This document shows, piece after piece, positions 16,999 to 25,664 of a stretch of DNA of 64,000 nucleotides (its first letter is position 1; each line of letters starts with the position of its first letter). The stretch spans positions 16,398-80,397 of the forward strand of contig DNJC01000112.1 of NCBI GenBank assembly GCA_003490025.1, written 5' to 3'. The DNA is from Geobacter sp. (GTDB lineage: Bacteria; Desulfobacterota; Desulfuromonadia; Geobacterales; Geobacteraceae). The translations under genes and the position numbers were made by a program. The notes below the pieces were generated by a model, which ran no database searches, had not been told where the DNA came from, and saw only the letters and a list, made by a program, of their open reading frames with translations.

Positions 16999-18720
16999 CT
17001 ACTCGACAAAGGTGACACGGTTGATCTCCTTGAGCGTCGTCTCCCCGGCCAGCACCTTGGCGACGGCGGACTCGCGCAGGAACATGGTCCCGGCCGCCTT
17101 GGCCGCCTTCTTCAGCGTGGCGATGGGGGACTTGGCTATAATCAGTTCGCGGATCTCGTCGTTCAGGTCGAGGAGTTCTACGATGGCGGAACGGCCGCGG
17201 TAGCCGGTCCCGTTGCACTCGTCGCACCCCCTGGCCTCGTAGAGGGTGAGGCCGCGGGTCCGCTCCGGGTCGATGGCCGACTCGCGCAGTTCCTCGTCGC
17301 TGTGGACGATGGCCCGCTTGCAGGCGGGGCAGATCTTTCTCACCAGGCGCTGCGCCATGACGCAGTTCAGGCAGGCGACGAAGTTGTACGGGTCGATACC
17401 CATGTGGGTGAAGCGGCCGATGACGTCGAAGACGTTGTTGGCGTGCACCGTGGTGAAGACCAGGTGGCCGGTGAGCGCCGACTGCACGGCGATCTGGGCC
17501 GTCTCCGAGTCGCGGATCTCGCCGACCATGATCTTGTCCGGGTCGTGGCGCAGGATGGAGCGCAGCCCCCGGGCGAAGGTGAGTCCCTTCTTCTCGTTGA
17601 CCGGGATCTGCGTGATCCCCCCCAGGACGTACTCGACCGGGTCCTCGATGGTGATGATCTTCTCGAATCCGGTGTGGATCTCGGTCAGCGCGCCGTAGAG
17701 CGTGGTGGTTTTCCCCGAACCGGTCGGGCCGGTGACGAGCACCATGCCGTACGGCTCCTTGATCATCTTCCTGAAGCGCTTGATCTCGCGGGACGCCATC
17801 CCGAGCGTCTCCAGGGTGAGCCCCCGCATGTCGGTGGCGATGCTCTCCTTGTCGAGGATACGGATGACCGCGTCCTCTCCGAAGGCGCTCGGCATGATGG
17901 AGACGCGGAAGTCGATCGACTTCGACCCTATGCGGACCTTGAACCTGCCGTCCTGCGGGATGCGCCGCTCGGAGATGTCCAGTTCGCTCATGACCTTCAG
18001 CCTGGAGATGAGGGGGCCCTGGAAGTGGGAGTCGATCGGGTCGGTCGCCTTGTAGAGGACGCCGTCGATGCGGTACTTGATGATCACCCCTTCCTGGGCG
18101 GTCTCGATATGGATATCGGAGGCGCGCCTGGTGAGGGCGTCGAGGATGGTGGAGTTGACGAGCTTGATGATGGGGCTGGTGTCGGCGGAGACGTTCTCGA
18201 CGGAGAGGATCTCCTCCCCCTTCTCGGTCTCGGTCACCAGTTGCAGCATGAAGTCCTCGGAGACCTCCTTCAGCACGCGGCTGGTCCCCTCGCCACGCTT
18301 CAGGTGATAGGCGATTTCCGACTCGGCGGCCACCTTGAACAGGAGCGGCCGCTCCAGAAGAAGCGACATCTCGTCCAGCTTGAGGACGTCGGTCGGGTCC
18401 GAGATCGCCACCACGAGCAGGTCCCCCATGAGTTCCAGCGGGACGAAGTGGTAGCGGAACATGGTCTCCGGCTGGATGGCGTTGAAGACCGCCTCCTCTG
18501 GATGCACTCCCCGGAGGTCGACGTACTCCAGGGCGAACTGCTCGGCGAGCGCCACCGCGAGCGCCACGTCGTTGATCAGCCCGTCCGCCAGGCAGATGGC
18601 GCCCAGGCGCTCCTTGGTGGTCTGCTGTTTGTCCAACGCGTACGCGAGCTGGTCCGAGGTCAGTTCGCGCCGCTCGAGGAGTATTTCACCCAGCTTCTTT
18701 CTTCTGAACGGTTTCAGCAT
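16999..18720 (-). CDS. gspE: Type II secretion/pilus assembly ATPase GspE
   Basis: The 573-residue hexameric motor ATPase has an N-terminal MshEN-type domain (about 1-150), N2 domain, Walker A GPTGSGKTTT (331-340), Asp box (IEDPVEYVLGGITQ), Walker B (DPDKIMVGEIRD), His box and a C-terminal zinc motif with CPAC and CDEC pairs. It powers assembly of the pseudopilus from the cytoplasm. It lies 8 bases after gspF and directly before the pilM-like gene. GspE or PilB naming depends on the role of the whole locus. Confidence 0.95.
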   Translation of the reverse strand: MLKPFRRKKLGEILLERRELTSDQLAYALDKQQTTKERLGAICLADGLINDVALAVALAEQFALEYVDLRGVHPEEAVFNAIQPETMFRYHFVPLELMGDLLVVAISDPTDVLKLDEMSLLLERPLLFKVAAESEIAYHLKRGEGTSRVLKEVSEDFMLQLVTETEKGEEILSVENVSADTSPIIKLVNSTILDALTRRASDIHIETAQEGVIIKYRIDGVLYKATDPIDSHFQGPLISRLKVMSELDISERRIPQDGRFKVRIGSKSIDFRVSIMPSAFGEDAVIRILDKESIATDMRGLTLETLGMASREIKRFRKMIKEPYGMVLVTGPTGSGKTTTLYGALTEIHTGFEKIITIEDPVEYVLGGITQIPVNEKKGLTFARGLRSILRHDPDKIMVGEIRDSETAQIAVQSALTGHLVFTTVHANNVFDVIGRFTHMGIDPYNFVACLNCVMAQRLVRKICPACKRAIVHSDEELRESAIDPERTRGLTLYEARGCDECNGTGYRGRSAIVELLDLNDEIRELIIAKSPIATLKKAAKAAGTMFLRESAVAKVLAGETTLKEINRVTFVE

Positions 18721-18727
18721 GGTTCCT

Positions 18728-19933
18728 CTAGCTAACTGTGCTGGCGATCTTGAAGATCGGAAGGTACATGGTGATGATGATGCCGCCGATGATCACCCCC
18801 ATGACGATCATGATGGCAGGTTCGATGGCCGTGGTCAGCACCTGCAGGTTCCTCTCGATCTCGTCCTCGAAGTAGTCGGAGATGTCGCCAAGCATCTCCT
18901 CCAGCGATCCGGTCGTCTCCCCTACCGAAAGCATCCTGAGCGCCAGGGGGGGCATGAGCTTCATGCTCTCCAGGGCGCTGGAGAGCTTGCTCCCCTCCTC
19001 GACCTTGTGCACCGCGCTCAAAAGCCCCCGCTCCAGCACCTTGTTGTTCAGCGTCCCCACCGACATCCTCATCGCCTCGACGATCGGTATGCCGGAGCCG
19101 AGCACCGTCGCGAGCGTGCGGGTGAAGCCGGCCACCGCGTAGCGCGTGGCGATGGGGCCGAAGAAAGGGGTCTTGATCTTGACGTTGTCCACGGCAAAGC
19201 GCCCCGCCTCGGTCTCGCTCCAGCGCCTGAAGACCACCGCGCCGGCGAAGACAGCCCCCAGGAAGAGGAGCAGGTAGTGCTTCAGGAAACCGGTGAAGTT
19301 GATCAGCATCTGGGTCGGCAGCGGCAGCGTCCCGCCGGAATCGGCATAGATGCTGCTGAAGGTCGGCACCACGTAGATCAAAAGGAGCGCGACCGCCACG
19401 ACGGCCACGGAGATCAGGATGGCCGGGTAGAAAAGCGACGCTATGATCTTGCCGCGGAACCCCTCGGTCCTCTTCAAAAAGGCTATGTAACGCCGGATGG
19501 TCTGCGGCAGGTCGCCGGTTCTCTCGCCGGCCTGGATCGATGCGATGTACAGGTGGGGGAAGACCCGGGGAAACTTCTCGAACGCGCTCGAGAAGGCCAT
19601 CCCCCCCTTCACGTCCTCCCTGATGGCGGTCAGTATCTCGTTCAACGTCCCACCGCCGGACTCGAGGATGGTGTCCAGCGCCTGGGTGATCGGAAGGCCC
19701 GCCTTCAGCAGCACCAGGAGTTCCTGGTTGAAGAGCAGCAGCTCCTTGTTCCCGATCTTTTTGCGCCCGAACCCCGACTCCAGCAGGAACTGGAACGGTT
19801 TCTTGCGCAGCTCGAAAACCACATACCCCTGTTCTTCGAGGCTCTGCCTGAGCAGTGCCTCGTTGACGGCGTCTAACTCCTTCATCAGGATCTTGCCGTC
19901 GGAGGAGCCTATTTTACAGGTAAAAATGGGCAT
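18728..19933 (-). CDS. gspF: Type II secretion inner-membrane platform protein GspF
   Basis: The 401-residue polytopic protein has two T2SSF domains (about 65-190 and 270-390; KAGLPITQALDTILESGGG and GSGIPIVEAMRMSVGTLNN are the duplicated signatures), three TM regions and a typical N-terminal cytoplasmic part. It anchors the pseudopilus above the GspE motor. It precedes gspE in transcription and follows the small membrane-protein gene by 73 bases. Confidence 0.95.
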   Translation of the reverse strand: MPIFTCKIGSSDGKILMKELDAVNEALLRQSLEEQGYVVFELRKKPFQFLLESGFGRKKIGNKELLLFNQELLVLLKAGLPITQALDTILESGGGTLNEILTAIREDVKGGMAFSSAFEKFPRVFPHLYIASIQAGERTGDLPQTIRRYIAFLKRTEGFRGKIIASLFYPAILISVAVVAVALLLIYVVPTFSSIYADSGGTLPLPTQMLINFTGFLKHYLLLFLGAVFAGAVVFRRWSETEAGRFAVDNVKIKTPFFGPIATRYAVAGFTRTLATVLGSGIPIVEAMRMSVGTLNNKVLERGLLSAVHKVEEGSKLSSALESMKLMPPLALRMLSVGETTGSLEEMLGDISDYFEDEIERNLQVLTTAIEPAIMIVMGVIIGGIIITMYLPIFKIASTVS

Positions 19934-20006
19934 AAGCCATTATGAGTACCACAAATAAGAGAGAATTAAAACAGTAAACACTGTGGTTTTGCGGCTCCGC
20001 GGGCGA

Positions 20007-20189
20007 TCAGGCCCGGGTCATCCCCACGATCCAGACGATGAAGCAAAGGAGCATCCCGATCCCCCATTTGAACGCGCGGGCGCGGTCGAACACCCCCCTG
20101 GAGGGAAACCCCTTCAGTATCATGACGATGGTGCAGATCAGAAAGCTCCAGAGTCCGGCAACGGTGGTCATGGTCCAAAGCGTCGCCAT
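20007..20189 (-). CDS. Small two-helix membrane protein
   Basis: A 60-residue protein with two hydrophobic segments (about 5-25 and 42-58) separated by a basic loop (GVFDRARAFKWG). The ATG overlaps the stop of the preceding glycosyltransferase gene by one base (TGATG), so it is translationally coupled and probably works with that enzyme, perhaps as a membrane anchor. The family is not recognised. Confidence 0.7.
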   Translation of the reverse strand: MATLWTMTTVAGLWSFLICTIVMILKGFPSRGVFDRARAFKWGIGMLLCFIVWIVGMTRA

Positions 20190-20956
20190 CACGCCCTCCC
20201 TTTCGGCAGGCACTTCCTCACCAGCGAGCCGAGCTTGAGTTTCCAGACCATGAGCACCGCCTCGCGCACGATCTTCTTGGACATCTTCGAGGTCCCGGCG
20301 TGCCGGTCGATGAAGATGATGGGGACCTCGCTGATCCTGAAGCCGAGTTCCTTGCAGCGGTAGTTCATCTCGATCTGGAACGAGTAGCCGTCCGAGCGGA
20401 TGCCGGCGAGGTCGATGGCCTTGAGGGTGGAGGCGCGGAAGCACTTGAACCCGCTGGTGCAATCGGAGATGGTGAGACCGGTGATGACGCGGGTGTAGAC
20501 GCTGGCGAAGTAACTCAGCATGAGCCGGCGCAGCGGCCAGTTTACCACGCTCACCCCGTTCAGGTAACGGGAGCCTATCACCAGGTCGCAACTCTCGAGC
20601 TCCTCGAAAAAGAGCGGGAGGATCGACGGGTCGTGCGAAAAGTCCGCGTCCATCTGCACCACGAGGTCGGCTCCCATGGCGAGGGCCTTGGCGAATCCCT
20701 CCCGGTAGGCGGAGCCGAGGCCGAGCTTGCCGCTTCTGTGCATCACGCTGACCCGGCCGGTATCGGCGGCGAGCCGTTCCGCGAGATCCCCGGTACCGTC
20801 CGGGGAGTTGTCGTCGACGACGAGCAGATGCAGGGCCGAGTCCAGGGAGAGAAGCTGCCTGGCAAGCCTTTCCAGGTTGTCCCTTTCGTTGTAGGTCGGA
20901 ATGACGACGATCGGTTTGATGGGTTTCAAGGGGGCTCGCTTTTGTGTTGGCTGCAT
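20189..20956 (-). CDS. Polyprenol-phosphate glycosyltransferase, family 2
   Basis: Related to dolichol/polyprenol monophosphomannose synthases, which move a sugar from a nucleotide donor to a lipid phosphate on the cytoplasmic face. The 255-residue GT-A fold protein has VVIPTYNERDNL, DDNSPDGTG, the DADFSHDP metal-binding motif and SRYLNG. No TM tail is present, but a coupled small membrane protein follows. The start is uncertain: the ATG at 20956 fits the family, no good ribosome site is visible, and the frame stays open upstream. Sugar identity is unknown. Confidence 0.82.
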   Translation of the reverse strand: MQPTQKRAPLKPIKPIVVIPTYNERDNLERLARQLLSLDSALHLLVVDDNSPDGTGDLAERLAADTGRVSVMHRSGKLGLGSAYREGFAKALAMGADLVVQMDADFSHDPSILPLFFEELESCDLVIGSRYLNGVSVVNWPLRRLMLSYFASVYTRVITGLTISDCTSGFKCFRASTLKAIDLAGIRSDGYSFQIEMNYRCKELGFRISEVPIIFIDRHAGTSKMSKKIVREAVLMVWKLKLGSLVRKCLPKGRA

Positions 20957-21088
20957 TAGTGGTTCAAACGGCAAAAAAAGGGTCCCGCCCGGCGCCTGGC
21001 GCCTGGAAAGGACTGGGAGAGAATAAACGATTTGCGCTTTCCAAGTCAAGCTAAACGGGAGCTTAGAAAGGGAGGGAGAAGCGAATTC

Positions 21089-21125
21089 CCCTCCCCTTCA
21101 AGGGGAGGGTCTGGGTGGGGATGGG
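21089..21125. repeat. REP-like element
   Basis: The hairpin CCCTCCCCTT/AAGGGGAGGG (21089-21109) is followed by TCTGGGTGGGGATGGG. It belongs to the dispersed family also found at about 6.4, 31.0 and 48.85 kb. Confidence 0.75.
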
Positions 21126-21177
21126 TAAAAAGGGGGGAAGGGACTGCAGCAAGGAGGCCATCGCTGCACCGGAAACG

Positions 21178-21214
21178 AAAAAAAGGAAAGGCCGCTTCTG
21201 CAAGCGGCCTTTCC
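21178..21214 (-). terminator. Terminator of the tRNA operon
   Basis: On the minus strand a 13-bp stem (GGAAAGGCCGCTT with a 4-base loop) ends in seven U residues, 7 bases beyond the tRNA-Asp 3' end. Confidence 0.9.
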
Positions 21215-21221
21215 TTCAAGA

Positions 21222-21298
21222 TGGCGGGGTTGACGGGGCTCGAACCCGCGACTTCCAGCGTGACAGGCTGGCACTCTAACCGACTGAGCTACAACCCC
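21222..21298 (-). tRNA. tRNA-Asp (GTC), copy 2 in transcription order
   Basis: A 77-base cloverleaf on the minus strand: acceptor GGGGTTG/CAACCCC, encoded CCA end, anticodon stem CCAGC/GCTGG with loop CTGTCAC giving anticodon GTC. It is identical in sequence to the copy at 21489-21565. Confidence 0.96.
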
Positions 21299-21328
21299 AA
21301 CTCTTAAAAACCAGGTTGGGAACCGGTT

Positions 21329-21396
21329 CTATGTTCTACGTTAAACCTTCAGGAGGTCTTCAACGTAGAACTTAGAACGTAGAACCTAGAACGTGT
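21329..21396. repeat. Heptamer-type repeat between tRNA genes
   Basis: Alternating TTCTACGTT and AACGTAGAA segments form an inverted array (TTCTATGTTCTACGTT, then repeated AACGTAGAAC units). It is a diverged member of the GTTGAAC/GTTCAAC heptamer family seen at 38.2-38.3 and 50.4-50.6 kb. Confidence 0.7.
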
Positions 21397-21402
21397 TTGT
21401 GG

Positions 21403-21478
21403 TGGTGGGTGAAGAGGGGATCGAACCCCCGACATCCAGCTTGTAAGGCTGGCGCTCTCCCAGCTGAGCTATTCACCC
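21403..21478 (-). tRNA. tRNA-Val (TAC)
   Basis: A 76-base cloverleaf on the minus strand: acceptor GGGTGAA/TTCACCC, discriminator A, encoded CCA, anticodon stem CCAGC/GCTGG with loop CTTACAA giving anticodon TAC. Confidence 0.95.
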
Positions 21479-21488
21479 TGAATTATTA

Positions 21489-21565
21489 TGGCGGGGTTGA
21501 CGGGGCTCGAACCCGCGACTTCCAGCGTGACAGGCTGGCACTCTAACCGACTGAGCTACAACCCC
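21489..21565 (-). tRNA. tRNA-Asp (GTC), first copy
   Basis: Identical 77-base tRNA-Asp with encoded CCA. It lies 34 bases downstream of the hup stop codon and is probably co-transcribed with the Val and second Asp tRNAs. Confidence 0.96.
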
Positions 21566-21599
21566 GCATGTACAACCTGACCCGGCGAACCGGATTTGT

Positions 21600-21875
21600 T
21601 TAAGCGTTTACCAAGGCCTTCAGCGTGTTGCCCGCCTTGAACTTCGGGGTGGTCGATGCGGCGATCTCGATCTTCTTACCGGTCTGCGGATTCTGACCGG
21701 TCCTCGCGGCGCGCTCGGCGACGCTGAAGGTACCGAAACCAACCAGGGTTACCTTGTCCCCGGTGGCGAGGCAGCTGGTGAGCGCATCGAGAATCCCCGT
21801 GAGGGACTTCTCAGCGTCAACCTTCGTTAATTGGGCCTCTTCGGCTATGGCGGCTACCAGTTCTGACTTGTTCAT
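21600..21875 (-). CDS. hup: HU-family nucleoid protein
   Basis: A 91-residue histone-like DNA-binding protein that bends and packages DNA. It begins MNKSELVAAIAEEA and contains the conserved VTLVGFGTFSV and RTGQNPQTGKKIEI motifs of the beta-arm region. It lies directly after lon in the classical tig-clpP-clpX-lon-hup order but has its own promoter and ribosome site (GGAGGAGC). HU versus IHF: the short form with the generic arm favours HU. Confidence 0.95.
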   Translation of the reverse strand: MNKSELVAAIAEEAQLTKVDAEKSLTGILDALTSCLATGDKVTLVGFGTFSVAERAARTGQNPQTGKKIEIAASTTPKFKAGNTLKALVNA

Positions 21876-21913
21876 CCGCTCCTCCTGGTCTGGATCGCAA
21901 AAAGTGAAGACAC

Positions 21914-21943
21914 TATATACCAGAGCCCACTCACGACTGTCAA
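21914..21943 (-). promoter_or_regulatory. Sigma70-type promoter of hup
   Basis: TTGACA (21938-21943) and TATATA (21914-21919) with an 18-base spacer on the minus strand, 38 bases before the start codon. Confidence 0.75.
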
Positions 21944-21963
21944 TCTTTTTTCTGATCTTTTTT

Positions 21964-24399
21964 CTAATGCGGGATGACGCTGTTGTCGGTTCCTGCCTGT
22001 TGCGGCGCCTCGCCGTAGAGCGCCCCGGCGGGAAGGGTCACTCCCCCCAGGAGCGCGTACCCCAGCACCTCGTCCATGTGCGACACGGCGTGCACGGTGA
22101 GCTTGGAGACGATCTCCTTAGGCACCTCGGCCAGATCCCTCTCGTTCTCCTTCGGGATGAGCACGGTCCTGATCCCGCCGCGCCCGGCCGCCAGGAGCTT
22201 CTCCTTCAGCCCTCCGATGGGGAGCACCGTCCCGCGCAGGGTCACCTCGCCGGTCATGGCGATGTCGCGGCGCACGGCCCTCCTGGTGAGCGCCGAGGTG
22301 AGCGCGCAGGCCATGGCGATGCCGGCGGAGGGGCCGTCCTTGGGTATCGCCCCTTCGGGGACGTGGATGTGGATGTCGAGATGCTGATAGAAGTCCTTGG
22401 CGAACCCCAACAGCTCCCCCCGGGAGCGGACGTAGGTCATGGCGGCCTGCGCCGATTCCTGCATCACCTCCCCGAGCTTCCCCGTGACGGTCAGCTTCCC
22501 CTTCCCGGGGAGCGAGACCACCTCGATGTTCAGGAGTTCCCCCCCCACCTCGGTCCAGGCGAGCCCGGTGACAAGGCCTATGGCGTCCTCCTGCCCCTTC
22601 TCCCCGAACTTGAAGCGGGGAGGGCCGAGGTACCCCTCGATCTGCTTGGGCTGCACCGTGCGGCGCAGCCTGCCGCCCTCCGCTATGGCGAAGGCGATCT
22701 TGCGGCAAACCGAGCCGATCTCCCGCTCCAGGTTGCGCACCCCGGCTTCCTTGGTGTAGCGCCGGATGATCTCCATCAGCGCGTCGTCGGTGAAGGTGAC
22801 GCCCCTGCCGCCAAGGCCGTTACCCTGCGCCTGCTTGGAGACCAGGTACTCCTTGGCGATGGCTAGCTTCTCGTGCTCCGTGTACCCCTCCAGCCGGACC
22901 ACCTCCATGCGGTCCAGAAGCGGCCGCGGTATCGAGTGGCTGGAGTTCGCCGTGGTGATGAACATCACCTTGGAGAGGTCGTAGTCGACGTCGAGGAAGT
23001 GGTCGTTGAAGGAAGAGTTCTGCTCCGGGTCGAGCACCTCGAGGAGCGCCGAGGCCGGGTCGCCGCGAAAATCCGACGTCATCTTGTCGATCTCGTCCAG
23101 GAGAAAGACCGGGTTCGAGGTGCCGCACTTCTTCAGGGACTGGATGATCCTCCCCGGCATGGCGCCGACGTAGGTGCGCCGGTGTCCCCTGATCTCGGCC
23201 TCGTCGCGCACCCCCCCAAGCGACATCTTGACGAAGTCGCGGCCGGTCGCCTGGGCCACGGAGCGCGCCAGCGACGTCTTTCCGACTCCGGGAGGACCGA
23301 CCAGGCAGAGGATCGGCCCCTTCAGCCCCGGGACCAGCGCGTTCACCGCCAGGTACTCGAGGATCCGCTGCTTCACCTTCTCCAGGCCGTAGTGATCCGC
23401 GTCGAGACGCGCCCTTGCCGCGGCGATATCCTTCTTCTCCTCGGCATACACCCCCCAGGGAAGGGCCAGGAGCCAGTCGACGTAGTTCCTCACCACGGCG
23501 GCCTCGGCGGACATGGGGGACATCATCTTCAGCTTCTTGATCTCCCCCTGCACCTTCTGCTTCGCCTCGTCGGAGAGGGCGAGCTTCGCCGCCTTCGCCT
23601 CCAGGGTGCGGATCTCCTGCTTGAACTCGTCCTTGCCCCCCAACTCCTTCTGGATCGCCCTGATCTGCTCGTTCAGGTAGTAATCCTTCTGGGTCTTCTC
23701 CATCTGCTTCTTGACGCGGGCGTGGATCTTCTTCTCGATCTGCAGGATCTCGATCTCCGCCCCCATGAGGGAGAGGAGCCGCTCCAGGCGCCTGGCCGGC
23801 TGCACCGCGGCGAGGAGTTCCTGCTTCTGGGCCACCTTGAGGTTCAGGTGCGGCACGATGGTGTCGGCCAACCTCGACGCATCGGCCATCCCCTGCACCG
23901 TCTGCAGGATCTCGGCGGGAAGCGAGCTGTTCAGCCCGACGTAGCTCTCGAAGCTCGCCAGCACGCCGCGCTTCAGCGCCTCAAGCTCGGTGCCGTCCGC
24001 GCTCTTTTCCACCAGCGTCTCGACATCGACCTCGAAGTATTCGGGGTTGTCGTGGAAGGAGACGATGGAGCCGCGCCGCTTCCCCTCCACCAGCACCTTC
24101 ACCGTCCCGTCCGGGAGCTTCAGGAGCTGGATGATCTGGCAGAGCGTCCCGACCGTGTAGATGTCCGAGGGCTCGGGGTCCTCCGTCTTGGCGTTTTTCT
24201 GCGTCGCCAGGAGGATCAGCTTGTCGTTTTGCGCCATGGCCGCCTCCAGGGCGAGCACGGACTTCTCGCGCCCCACGAAGAGCGGGATCACCATGTGCGG
24301 GAAGATGACTATGTCCCGTAAAGGAAAGAGAGGGAATCTTTCCGGATTCCCTCTCCTTTTGCGTCTGATGGTGCTGGTGCTGTTCGTATCTTGGCTCAT
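21964..24399 (-). CDS. lon: ATP-dependent protease Lon
   Basis: An 811-residue cytoplasmic AAA+ protease. Domains in order: LON substrate-binding N-domain (about 20-215, FPLFPLRDIVIFP), coiled-coil region, AAA+ module with Walker A GPPGVGKTSLA and Walker B VFLLDEIDK, and the Ser-Lys peptidase domain (PKDGPSAGIAM nucleophile; GGLKEKLLAA Lys). It degrades misfolded and regulatory proteins. It begins 11 bases after the clpX stop, so it is probably co-transcribed. Confidence 0.97.
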   Translation of the reverse strand: MSQDTNSTSTIRRKRRGNPERFPLFPLRDIVIFPHMVIPLFVGREKSVLALEAAMAQNDKLILLATQKNAKTEDPEPSDIYTVGTLCQIIQLLKLPDGTVKVLVEGKRRGSIVSFHDNPEYFEVDVETLVEKSADGTELEALKRGVLASFESYVGLNSSLPAEILQTVQGMADASRLADTIVPHLNLKVAQKQELLAAVQPARRLERLLSLMGAEIEILQIEKKIHARVKKQMEKTQKDYYLNEQIRAIQKELGGKDEFKQEIRTLEAKAAKLALSDEAKQKVQGEIKKLKMMSPMSAEAAVVRNYVDWLLALPWGVYAEEKKDIAAARARLDADHYGLEKVKQRILEYLAVNALVPGLKGPILCLVGPPGVGKTSLARSVAQATGRDFVKMSLGGVRDEAEIRGHRRTYVGAMPGRIIQSLKKCGTSNPVFLLDEIDKMTSDFRGDPASALLEVLDPEQNSSFNDHFLDVDYDLSKVMFITTANSSHSIPRPLLDRMEVVRLEGYTEHEKLAIAKEYLVSKQAQGNGLGGRGVTFTDDALMEIIRRYTKEAGVRNLEREIGSVCRKIAFAIAEGGRLRRTVQPKQIEGYLGPPRFKFGEKGQEDAIGLVTGLAWTEVGGELLNIEVVSLPGKGKLTVTGKLGEVMQESAQAAMTYVRSRGELLGFAKDFYQHLDIHIHVPEGAIPKDGPSAGIAMACALTSALTRRAVRRDIAMTGEVTLRGTVLPIGGLKEKLLAAGRGGIRTVLIPKENERDLAEVPKEIVSKLTVHAVSHMDEVLGYALLGGVTLPAGALYGEAPQQAGTDNSVIPH

Positions 24400-24410
24400 G
24401 GTTTCCTGTG

Positions 24411-25664
24411 TCAGGCTGACTCCGCCACGTTCTCGTAGACGATGATCGGTTTTTCCTTGCTGTAGATCACCTCTTCGCTGATGACCACCTCTTTCACCAT
24501 GCTCTGGGACGGGATCTCGTACATGATGTCGAGCATGGCGTTCTCCAGGATGGAGCGAAGGCCCCGGGCGCCGGTCTTTCTCTTCAGCGCCTCCCGGGCG
24601 ATGGCGACCAGCGAGCCGTCGGTGAACTTCAGCTTCACGTGCTCCATCTCGAAGAGTTTCTGGTACTGCTTGATCAGTGCGTTCTTAGGCTCCTTGAGGA
24701 TCTGCACCATCGCCTCCTCGTCCAGCTCGGAGAGCGAGGCGAGCATCGGGAGACGCCCCACGAACTCGGGGATGAAGCCGAACTTCAGGAGGTCCTCCGG
24801 GGTCACCCCGGCCAGGAGCTCACCCGCCCTCTTCTCGATCTTCTTCTTGACGTCCGCGCCGAAGCCGAGCGTCTTCACGCCGATCCTCTGCTGGATGATG
24901 CTGTCCAGCCCCGGGAAGGCGCCGCCGCAGATGAAGAGGATGTTGGTGGTGTCCACCTTCAGGAACTCCTGCTGCGGGTGCTTGCGCCCGCCCTTGGGGG
25001 GGACGCTCGCGATGGTCCCCTCGATGATCTTCAGGAGGGCCTGCTGCACCCCCTCGCCGGAAACGTCGCGGGTGATGGAGGGGGAGTCGGACTTCCTGGC
25101 GATCTTGTCGATCTCGTCGATGTAGATGATCCCCTTCTGCGCCTTCTCGACGTCGTAGTCGGCGGCCTGCAGCAGGGTCAGGATGATGTTCTCGACGTCC
25201 TCTCCCACGTACCCCGCCTCGGTGAGGTTGGTGGCGTCCGCCATGGCGAACGGCACCTTCAGGATGCGGGCCAGCGTCTGGGCGAGGAGCGTCTTCCCCG
25301 AGCCGGTGGGACCCAGGAGCAGGATGTTGCTCTTCTGCATCTCCACGTCGCCCGGCTTGTTCGCCGCCTCGACACGCTTGTAGTGGTTGTACACGGCGAC
25401 GGCGAGCACTTTCTTCGCGCGCGACTGGCCGATCACGTACTCGTCGAGGACTTCCTTGATCTCCTGCGGCTTGGGGAGCTTCCTCACGTCGGTACCCGAA
25501 GCATCCTCCAGCTTGGACTCCTCAGCGATGATGTCGTTGCAAAGTTCGATGCACTCGTCGCAGATGTAGACCGTGGGCCCGGCAATCAGCTTCTTTACCT
25601 CTTCCTGGCTCTTCCCGCAAAAAGAACAGATCAGCGTGTCGGAACGGTCGTCTCTTCTGCTCAA
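24411..25664 (-). CDS. clpX: ClpX unfoldase subunit of the ClpXP protease
   Basis: A 417-residue AAA+ ATPase that unfolds substrates and feeds them to ClpP. It has the N-terminal zinc-binding domain (CSFCGKSQ, CDECIELC), Walker A GPTGSGKTLLAQ, Walker B IIYIDEIDK, the pore loop GYVGEDVE and the IGF-type ClpP-contact loop (RIGVKTLGFG). It overlaps clpP by 4 bases. Confidence 0.97.
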   Translation of the reverse strand: MSRRDDRSDTLICSFCGKSQEEVKKLIAGPTVYICDECIELCNDIIAEESKLEDASGTDVRKLPKPQEIKEVLDEYVIGQSRAKKVLAVAVYNHYKRVEAANKPGDVEMQKSNILLLGPTGSGKTLLAQTLARILKVPFAMADATNLTEAGYVGEDVENIILTLLQAADYDVEKAQKGIIYIDEIDKIARKSDSPSITRDVSGEGVQQALLKIIEGTIASVPPKGGRKHPQQEFLKVDTTNILFICGGAFPGLDSIIQQRIGVKTLGFGADVKKKIEKRAGELLAGVTPEDLLKFGFIPEFVGRLPMLASLSELDEEAMVQILKEPKNALIKQYQKLFEMEHVKLKFTDGSLVAIAREALKRKTGARGLRSILENAMLDIMYEIPSQSMVKEVVISEEVIYSKEKPIIVYENVAESA

